Assembly: GCA_028695395.1 (NCBI GenBank)
Contig: JAQVJB010000059.1
Span: forward strand, 1-11,865
Reading direction: 5' to 3'
Origin: Actinomycetota bacterium
GTDB lineage: Bacteria; Actinomycetota; Humimicrobiia; Humimicrobiales; Humimicrobiaceae
Length of the DNA: 11,865 nt
The position numbers and the translations under genes are program-made. Positions 6,412 to 11,865 of this stretch are shown here, in pieces. The stretch's first letter is position 1; every line of letters starts with the position of its first letter. Below the pieces are notes generated by a model. The model was not told the DNA's origin, made no database searches, and was given only the letters and a program-made list of their open reading frames with translations.

Positions 6412-7575
6412 ATGTTTGAAGCAGGATTAGATTTAAGCTCAAATAAAATAAGTTTGTCAGCTTTTGTTAAAAAAGGTAATAATCTATTTTTAAGAAATTG
6501 TGCATTTATGGAAGTAGAAAGGCATGCAATTGAAGCTAGTGAAATCATTGATTCAGTAGTCATAGTCAATGCGCTTAAAGAGTTATGGAAAAAGAATAAG
6601 ATAAAAAACAAAACAGTGAATGTAGGGATTTCTGATACTAAAATAGTGCTGAAGGAAATTGAAGTTCCGCTGACAGATGAAAAAGAAATCGATAATGCCA
6701 TTAAATATCAGATAGGGGATTATGTACCTATTGCCAAAGATAATCTTAATTATGATTATTATATAATTGAAAAGAATGAAAATTCCTCTAAATTGATGAT
6801 AGTCGGAGTTATGAAAGGTATAATAAATAATATAATATCTGTATTAAAATCAGCAGGCTTGAAGATAAATGCAATCGAGGCAAATTGCTTTCCCCTTTAC
6901 AGATTGGCTGATTATTATTTAGATTTTAAAAACAGATATAAAGAAAATGAAGAAAATTCAGACTGTATTGTTTATTTGGGTAATGATATATCAATAATCG
7001 AATTTACAAATAAAGCTGAATTAAGATATCCAAGATTTATCAATTCATCTATATCACTATTTAAGAATAATCTATCGAAAAAATTATCAGTTTCATCTGA
7101 GGAAGCCAACAAGATATTGAATGATTTTGATATGGATACCCTGGCTTCAAGAGATTTATCCAAAAAAACTAAAATAATACCTGAAGCCGTTGAAAATACC
7201 GGAATTGATAGCGTTGAACAGAAAAATGATGGGGAACCTGTTAAAAGCATCGATAAAGATAATATAATAAAAGACAGCATGAAAATATCAGCTAACCAGC
7301 TTATTAATGAAATAACCCGCTCGATTGAACATTTCCTGCAGGAAAACAGGGGTTTCAATATCAATGAAATAATGCTTTGCGGTGAAAATCTGAAAAATCT
7401 GGAAGGATATGTAGCAAATAATCTGAAATATAATCTTAAAAGAATTGACCTGACAAGTAAGTTCCTACCTGATATTTTGAAAAAAAATTCTCTTTTTAAA
7501 GATAATAAAAATCATATAATCCCGGATTCCATATTACTAAGTTGTGGCCTTGCCTTAAGAGGTATAAAAAATTGA
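6412..7575 (+). CDS. pilM: Type IV pilus assembly protein PilM
   Basis: Actin-like ATP-binding protein on the cytoplasmic face of the inner membrane that binds the N-terminal tail of PilN. At 387 residues it is slightly longer than typical (about 350). The N-terminus EAGLDLSSNKISLSAF (3-18) is the phosphate-1 strand of the actin fold. The EVPLTDEKEIDNAIKYQ and Y-VPI segments (about 84-105) belong to the PilM SHS2 region. The last part, NEIMLCGENLKNLEGYV, is the adenosine-motif strand and helix. Between about 235 and 285 there is a polar, Lys/Asp/Glu-rich stretch that looks like an inserted linker and accounts for the extra length. The ATG at 6412 has only a weak AAGAAG upstream. Its stop overlaps the pilN start (TTGA), indicating translational coupling. 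Confidence 0.93.
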   Translation: MFEAGLDLSSNKISLSAFVKKGNNLFLRNCAFMEVERHAIEASEIIDSVVIVNALKELWKKNKIKNKTVNVGISDTKIVLKEIEVPLTDEKEIDNAIKYQIGDYVPIAKDNLNYDYYIIEKNENSSKLMIVGVMKGIINNIISVLKSAGLKINAIEANCFPLYRLADYYLDFKNRYKENEENSDCIVYLGNDISIIEFTNKAELRYPRFINSSISLFKNNLSKKLSVSSEEANKILNDFDMDTLASRDLSKKTKIIPEAVENTGIDSVEQKNDGEPVKSIDKDNIIKDSMKISANQLINEITRSIEHFLQENRGFNINEIMLCGENLKNLEGYVANNLKYNLKRIDLTSKFLPDILKKNSLFKDNKNHIIPDSILLSCGLALRGIKN

Positions 7576-8246
7576 AAGATATTAACCTGCTTCCCAAAAC
7601 AGAGAAACTAAAAAAGAAAGGTTCTTTTCTTTATAATTTATTTTTAATAATATTGCTTATTCTTTTTTTAACAATATCAGTTCTTTCATATTTTTATAGC
7701 AATACAAGGAAAGAATTAAAGAGAAAACTAGATATAATCGAAAAAACAAATTTTGATCTCAATATTTATAAAGACAAATTACTTTATTATAAAAATTTTG
7801 AAAAAGATGTTAATTATAAATCAGCTCTGGTAAAAGCCCTGGACCTGAAAACTATAAAATGGTCAAAAAAACTATATGACCTTTCAGAAATTTTACCTGA
7901 GAAGACCTATATCCTTAACTTTAGCGGCAGATGCGATAACCTTTACTCTTCAATTGAGTCGCTTAAAAACGATGGAGCTATACCAAAAGGTAAAGTTATT
8001 GCATTTAATATTGAGGGTTACGCAAATAATTATGTTGAAATTTCAAGGCTCATCCTGGGCATAAAGGAAATTACTGATATATCAGACCCCTGGATTGCAT
8101 CTATCAGGGAATCTGAAATAGCTAACATTGAATTGCTATATTTCAAAGTTGAGGCTTACTGGAATATGGATGAGTTTTTAAAAGACATTAAAATCGATAA
8201 GCCTGATGAAATAAAAGATATGGAAAACGAAATCGATATCGATTAA
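7572..8246 (+). CDS. pilN: Type IV pilus assembly protein PilN
   Basis: Single-pass inner-membrane protein that pairs with PilO and recruits PilM through its cytoplasmic INLLP tail. I start it at the TTG at 7572: this yields an N-terminus KDINLLPKTEK, exactly where the conserved PilM-binding INLLP motif should be, has AGAGG at 7558-7562 upstream, and gives the TTGA 4-bp overlap with pilM. An earlier in-frame TTG at 7542 would add ten residues (WPCLKRYKK and so on) with no family match. From the chosen start the protein is 224 residues: membrane helix about 19-40, predicted coiled coil about 42-70, then the periplasmic or extracytoplasmic ferredoxin-like fimbrial assembly domain. It ends with an acidic tail. 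pilO follows after 25 bp. Confidence 0.92.
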   Translation: MKDINLLPKTEKLKKKGSFLYNLFLIILLILFLTISVLSYFYSNTRKELKRKLDIIEKTNFDLNIYKDKLLYYKNFEKDVNYKSALVKALDLKTIKWSKKLYDLSEILPEKTYILNFSGRCDNLYSSIESLKNDGAIPKGKVIAFNIEGYANNYVEISRLILGIKEITDISDPWIASIRESEIANIELLYFKVEAYWNMDEFLKDIKIDKPDEIKDMENEIDID

Positions 8247-8271
8247 ATTTGAGATAAAAATTTAAAATAAA

Positions 8272-8859
8272 ATGAAAATAATTTATAAAGCGGTAATAAT
8301 AGTATTAATAGTAATAGCCATAACAGCAGTTTTGCTACTTTGGTTTTTGCCATCGTATAACGAAAGCCAGAGGATCTTAAGGGAGATAAATAGCAATAGC
8401 CAGCAGAAAATAGTACTTGAAGACGAGATAAACGATTTGTTAAGATCCAGATCAAATTATTATTTCTTAAATGCTTTGTTTGAAAAATATAATACTGAAA
8501 TTCCATTAAGCGACAGTATTACTGTTTTAACAGACCAGATATATGAAATAGGCAAATATTCAGGAATTTTGATTGAATCAGTTGATTTTAAAGAAATAGA
8601 TGAAAGCACTGGCAAAAAAAATGAAATCAATCCTATCGGTACTATAAATGTAAATGTGTCTGTTAGCGGTTCTTATTACCAGGTTTTGACTTTTTTAAAT
8701 ACTATAGAGATAATGCCGAGATTGATAAAAGTTGAAAATATATCGCTTGATAGCCAGGGTGTATATGAAATTGAAGATTTGAATGAAAATATTTTGGACA
8801 TATCTGCTTTAATAAACTTTAAGGCTTTTTATGATAAAACTGATTATGTAAACAATTAA
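8272..8859 (+). CDS. pilO: Type IV pilus assembly protein PilO
   Basis: Inner-membrane partner of PilN in the alignment platform. The protein is 195 residues, close to family length. A membrane helix at about 5-27 follows a two-Lys start; a coiled-coil segment (about 30-65, with SYNESQRILREI) leads into the ferredoxin-like domain, where SDSITVLTDQIYEIGKYSGI and VSVSGSYYQVLTFLNTIEIMPRLIKVENI are recognisable PilO segments. The ATG at 8272 has no convincing Shine-Dalgarno. It lies between pilN (25 bp) and the PilP-like lipoprotein (17 bp), the canonical order. Identification rests on fold-level pattern and position because PilO sequences are very divergent. Confidence 0.88.
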   Translation: MKIIYKAVIIVLIVIAITAVLLLWFLPSYNESQRILREINSNSQQKIVLEDEINDLLRSRSNYYFLNALFEKYNTEIPLSDSITVLTDQIYEIGKYSGILIESVDFKEIDESTGKKNEINPIGTINVNVSVSGSYYQVLTFLNTIEIMPRLIKVENISLDSQGVYEIEDLNENILDISALINFKAFYDKTDYVNN

Positions 8860-8876
8860 TATTTATTTTTAATAAT

Positions 8877-9374
8877 ATGGTAAAAAATAATATTTTAAAA
8901 TCTTTTCTTTATTTAGCATCATTTGTTATTTTGTTCAGCCTGACAGGATGCCTAAGTATTCCTTTATTTGATTCGGAGATAAATGATGCACAATTAAAAA
9001 CAGAAATCAAAATTGAGGAACTGGATGAAAGTAGTTTCGATGACCAGGAAATATTAAAAGAAAACATCAGTGAAAAAATTGATTCATATGAAGAGATAAA
9101 ATTTACAGAAGAAATAAGAGATCCTTTTAAACCTTTCTTTTTAAAATCTTCAGAAGAGCAAGGCATCCAGAATCAGCTGATTTTAGAAAAAATATATAGT
9201 GATAATGAAAACTTATATGTTGAAATAAATTTTAATTCATCGACTTATAAACTTAAACAGGGTGATCAGTTTGCAAAAATATATCAGGTCAATGTAATAA
9301 ATGAAGATTCAATAGTGCTTTTAAAAGGTGATGAGCTGATTACTATTTATATGAATGAAATATATTATGATTAG
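8877..9374 (+). CDS. pilP: PilP-like type IV pilus lipoprotein
   Basis: PilP is an inner-membrane lipoprotein that, in bacteria with an outer membrane, links PilN/PilO to the secretin PilQ. Here 165 residues: a signal peptide with two Lys near the start and a hydrophobic core (about 8-21), then the lipobox LTGC with Cys25 as the lipidated residue. A long acidic, poorly ordered linker (about 33-79) leads to RDPFKP (81-86), the characteristic PilP signature just before the beta domain, and a C-terminal region (about 100-165) with the alternating pattern YVEINFNSSTYKLKQGD of the PilP/GspC homology domain. It is the last pilus gene; aroC begins 15 bp later where pilQ would usually be. No Shine-Dalgarno is visible at its ATG. 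It could instead be a generic lipoprotein, but order, lipobox and RDPF together favour PilP. Confidence 0.75.
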   Translation: MVKNNILKSFLYLASFVILFSLTGCLSIPLFDSEINDAQLKTEIKIEELDESSFDDQEILKENISEKIDSYEEIKFTEEIRDPFKPFFLKSSEEQGIQNQLILEKIYSDNENLYVEINFNSSTYKLKQGDQFAKIYQVNVINEDSIVLLKGDELITIYMNEIYYD

Positions 9375-9389
9375 AGGAATTAAAAAACA

Positions 9390-10565
9390 ATGGAATTTTT
9401 AACAGCAGGTGAATCACACGGAAAAGTTTTATGCGGCATTATTAATGATTATCCTTCTGGAGTACTTATAAAAAAAGAAGATATAGATATTGAACTTCTC
9501 CGCAGGCAAAAAGGATATGGCAGAGGGAAAAGAATGCAGATTGAAAAAGATGAGGTCGAAATACTTTCCGGAATAAGAAATAATTTAACACTCGGCTCCC
9601 CGATTTCCTTTATTGTTAGAAACAAAGATTGGGATAATTGGAAGAAAGTAATGGCTCCGTTTAAGCAGGATAATGAAATTGATCATCAAATTAAAGAAGT
9701 CCAAAATCCTAGGCCCGGGCATGCCGATCTCATTGGCTCCATTAAATACAGATTTAAAGATATAAGAAACGTTATTGAAAGAAGCAGCGCAAGAGAGACC
9801 GCGGTAAGAGTAGTGACAGGATCTTTTTCAAAGCAGTTCTTAAAATATCTGAATATAAAAATATACAGTTTTGTGACTGGCATAGGAGAGATTGTAATTA
9901 AAGATGATATTATTTTAAACAATCAGGATGATGACTTTTTTAAAAAAGCTGACTTATCGGATATAAGGTGTCCTGATGAAAAAACTGCCAGTGATATGAA
10001 AAATGAGATTGATAAAGCATTTAAAAATAAAGACACTTTGGGTGGAAGCTTTTTAATATGCATAAGGAATATGCCGTGTGGCATAGGTTCATATACGCAG
10101 TGGAATAAAAGATTAGACGCCTTGCTTTCATATTATTTAATGAGCATACCTTCAGTAAAGGCTTTGGAAATAGGAAACGGAATAAAAGCTTCAACTTCAC
10201 TGGGAACAAAGTTCCATGATGAAATTTTCTATAATGAAACTAAAAAGTATTACAGATCTAGCAATAATGCCGGCGGAATCGAGGGCGGGATGTCAAATGG
10301 TGAAGATATTATTTTAAAAGTATTCTTAAAGCCTATTCCAACTACAATGAAAGGGTTGAAGACAATAAATATTAAAGATAAAAGCCAGAAGATAAGCATA
10401 AAGGAAAGATCTGATATCTGCGCTGTTCCTGCCGCGTCGATTATAGGGGAAGCAATGGCTGCAATAGCGCTAGTGAATTTAGTTCAGGATAAATTCGGAA
10501 GAGACAATATACAAGAAATTATTGAAAATCACAAAAACTATCTAAAATATATAAAGGATATTTAA
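9390..10565 (+). CDS. aroC: Chorismate synthase
   Basis: Converts 5-enolpyruvylshikimate 3-phosphate to chorismate with reduced FMN (step 7). At 391 residues it has the length of the Gram-positive/actinobacterial type. Motifs visible: GESHG (7-11), RRQKGYGRGKRM (38-49), RPGHADL (108-114), the signature RSSARETAVRV (131-141), GGIEGGMSNGED (295-306), and SDICAVPAASIIGEAMAA (341-358), covering the FMN and substrate sites including His11 and His111. The ATG at 9390 is preceded by AGAGG overlapping the end of pilP (9373-9377), a usable Shine-Dalgarno. It follows the PilP-like gene by 15 bp without a promoter or terminator, so it is most likely transcribed with the pilus genes. Confidence 0.98.
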   Translation: MEFLTAGESHGKVLCGIINDYPSGVLIKKEDIDIELLRRQKGYGRGKRMQIEKDEVEILSGIRNNLTLGSPISFIVRNKDWDNWKKVMAPFKQDNEIDHQIKEVQNPRPGHADLIGSIKYRFKDIRNVIERSSARETAVRVVTGSFSKQFLKYLNIKIYSFVTGIGEIVIKDDIILNNQDDDFFKKADLSDIRCPDEKTASDMKNEIDKAFKNKDTLGGSFLICIRNMPCGIGSYTQWNKRLDALLSYYLMSIPSVKALEIGNGIKASTSLGTKFHDEIFYNETKKYYRSSNNAGGIEGGMSNGEDIILKVFLKPIPTTMKGLKTINIKDKSQKISIKERSDICAVPAASIIGEAMAAIALVNLVQDKFGRDNIQEIIENHKNYLKYIKDI

Positions 10566-10607
10566 ATAATCTTGCCTGGTTTTGACTAACTATTTTTATG
10601 ATTAATT

Positions 10608-11126
10608 ATGGCTGTAAAAAATATTTCACTCATAGGTTTTATGGGTTCAGGAAAAACAACAATAGGGAAAATACTCGCAGAAAGAACAGGGTTTCTTTTT
10701 GTGGACATAGATAGAATAATCGAGTATGTCTCCGGAAAGAAAATAAGTAACTTATTTAAAGATCATGGCGAAAGTTATTTCAGGAATTTAGAAAAGAAAA
10801 CTGTAGAAAAATTATATATAAAAAATACAAATTGTGTTTTTTCATGCGGGGGAGGTGTCTTTGAGATATCAAAAAATATAGAGTTCATAAGAAAAAACAG
10901 TTTTGTAGTATTTTTAAATATTGATGCCGAAACCGCATATAAAAGATTGCAATATTCCGAGGACAGGCCGTTGTTGAATGACGAAACAAATATCAAATCA
11001 AAGATAGAGTACCTTATAAATAAAAGAAATAAAATATATATGGACAATTCAGATGCTCACTTAAATGTCAGCAATAAAGAGCCGGAATATTTTGCAAATG
11101 AGATATTGAAAATAATTGATAATTAA
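10608..11126 (+). CDS. aroK: Shikimate kinase
   Basis: Phosphorylates shikimate at the 3-hydroxyl using ATP (step 5). The protein is 172 residues, the normal length. P-loop GFMGSGKTT (10-18), Asp33 and Asp35 in FVDIDRII (Mg and shikimate), Arg59 in the GESYFRNLE motif (54-62), glycine-rich GGG (81-83) contacting shikimate, lid Arg120 in RPLL, and Arg140 in the KRNKIY segment are all present, so the enzyme looks active. It begins 42 bp after aroC with no Shine-Dalgarno and no terminator in the gap. aroB follows after 20 bp, the widespread aroK-aroB pair. Confidence 0.97.
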   Translation: MAVKNISLIGFMGSGKTTIGKILAERTGFLFVDIDRIIEYVSGKKISNLFKDHGESYFRNLEKKTVEKLYIKNTNCVFSCGGGVFEISKNIEFIRKNSFVVFLNIDAETAYKRLQYSEDRPLLNDETNIKSKIEYLINKRNKIYMDNSDAHLNVSNKEPEYFANEILKIIDN

Positions 11127-11146
11127 ATAAGAAAGAATTATTTACC

Positions 11147-11865
11147 TTGAATATAATAAATGTTAAGACCTTAAGCAGAGATTATGACATACTTATAAGA
11201 AGAGATATATCAGAAGATGTTGAAGCCATATTGTCCGAATCTTTTGGCACAAATAAGAAAATATTTTTTATTACTAATGAAAAGATATTTGATATTCATG
11301 GTAATAAAATTGTAAATAAAATTAAAAATAACCAAGAATTAAACATTCTTGTTCTTAAAGACGGTGAAGAATATAAATCACAGGATACTCTTACTGGGAT
11401 CTATGAATTTTTCATAAAAAATAATGCCCACAGAGATTCAATAGTAATAGCATTTGGCGGCGGGGTTATCGGCGATACTGTCGGATATGCTGCTGCTACT
11501 TTTAACAGAGGATTGATTTTAATTCAATATCCTACAACAATAATTTCACAGGTTGACAGTAGCATAGGAGGGAAAGTTGCAATTAATTTTAAAGGAATTA
11601 AAAATGTAATAGGATGTTTCTATCAGCCGCATCTTATAATAACTGATCCTCTTTTACTGGAAACACTTGATGAAAATGATTTAATAAACGGTTTAGGAGA
11701 AATCGTTAAATACGGACTTGTTTTTGATTTTGGAATAATCGAGACAATAAATAAAATAATTAATGAAAATCCTTTCTCTGAAGACCGACTAAAAAAAATG
11801 GTTCTAGATGAAAGATTTATTGAAATCATATTGAAATGTTCAAAAATAAAAGCAGATATTATTGA
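11147..11865 (+). CDS. aroB: 3-Dehydroquinate synthase (3' end cut by window)
   Basis: NAD-dependent, metal-dependent cyclisation of DAHP to 3-dehydroquinate (step 2). The frame is open from TTG at 11147 to the right edge (239 codons visible of a usual 340-360). Numbering from that TTG: NAD-binding GGGVIGD (104-110), PTT (129-131), QVDSSIGGK (135-143), KNVIGCFYQP (152-161), and GLGEIVKYG (182-190) with metal ligand Glu185 and Lys188. The two His metal ligands lie beyond the window. TTG is chosen because no other usable in-frame start codon exists between the aroK stop and the conserved region; the nearby ATG at 11160 is out of frame. The upstream AAGAAAG is only a weak ribosome binding site. 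It is 20 bp after aroK. Confidence 0.95.
   Translation, partial: MNIINVKTLSRDYDILIRRDISEDVEAILSESFGTNKKIFFITNEKIFDIHGNKIVNKIKNNQELNILVLKDGEEYKSQDTLTGIYEFFIKNNAHRDSIVIAFGGGVIGDTVGYAAATFNRGLILIQYPTTIISQVDSSIGGKVAINFKGIKNVIGCFYQPHLIITDPLLLETLDENDLINGLGEIVKYGLVFDFGIIETINKIINENPFSEDRLKKMVLDERFIEIILKCSKIKADII

Noticed and set aside
7542..7571. Ten-residue N-terminal extension of pilN
   Set aside because: It overlaps the end of pilM, has no ribosome site, and displaces INLLP from the N-terminus.
10582..10610. TTGACT as a -35 for a dedicated aroK promoter
   Set aside because: A -10 at the proper spacing would overlap the aroK ATG, and the closer TATGAT is only 9 bases away, so no workable promoter results.
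11160..11162. ATG as the aroB start
   Set aside because: It is out of frame with the conserved AroB sequence; the in-frame TTG at 11147 is the only usable start.
556..11829. Long open frames on the - strand across most genes (for example 1661-2110, 3592-3951, 6972-7364)
   Set aside because: They lie opposite well-recognised genes, have no family resemblance or upstream signals, and their Leu/Ser/Phe-rich composition is what AT-rich genes give when read antisense.
1..11865. CRISPR array, transposon or prophage remnant
   Set aside because: No spaced repeats, transposase motifs, integrase or terminal inverted repeats were seen; every interval over 90 bp outside genes is regulatory or AT-rich spacer.

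Overview
The window reads as a chromosomal stretch of an AT-rich bacterium (about 30% GC by eye, with heavy use of AAA, ATA and AGA/AGG codons). All genes lie on the + strand and are tightly packed. Ten pathway or pilus genes are complete in frame, along with an acylphosphatase and a PilP-like lipoprotein. The first gene is cut by the left edge and the last by the right edge. I saw no tRNA, rRNA, CRISPR array, insertion sequence or prophage gene. The lineage cannot be fixed from this window. Low GC, A-rich gene starts often lacking a Shine-Dalgarno, and a pilM-N-O-P set with no secretin gene beside it are compatible with a low-GC anaerobe such as a Clostridia-like, low-GC Actinomycetota or Atribacterota-type organism, but this is inference.

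Layout. (1) 1-2294: a TrhP-type U32 family protein (tRNA wobble-uridine hydroxylation), an acylphosphatase overlapping it by 17 bp, and shikimate dehydrogenase aroE. (2) 2295-2389: a short AT-only gap. (3) 2390-4711: pilT (retraction ATPase) and pilC (inner-membrane platform). (4) 4712-4984: an extreme AT stretch (about 8% GC over 200 bp) with a 10-bp inverted repeat and candidate promoters. (5) 4985-5443: a GspG-like type IV pilin with the strongest ribosome binding site in the window, closed by a perfect 13-bp hairpin terminator. (6) 5493-5646: an extended -10 promoter and a leader with an attenuator-like hairpin. (7) 5647-9374: pilD, pilM, pilN, pilO and a PilP-like lipoprotein. (8) 9390-11865: aroC, aroK and the start of aroB.

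How the parts work together. PilD would cleave and N-methylate the pilin. PilC and the PilM/N/O/P complex form the inner-membrane assembly platform, and PilT powers retraction. The extension ATPase PilB and the secretin PilQ are not in the window. AroB, AroE, AroK and AroC catalyse steps 2, 4, 5 and 7 of the chorismate pathway, so the pilus genes sit inside a split shikimate cluster. The pilin appears to be its own transcription unit, and pilD through aroB look like one operon with its own promoter, so pilus platform genes and aromatic biosynthesis genes may share transcripts. The most interesting points are the aro-pil interleaving, the PilP without an adjacent PilQ, the TrhP/shikimate neighbourhood, and the structured leader in front of pilD. 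I found no clearly unprecedented system.
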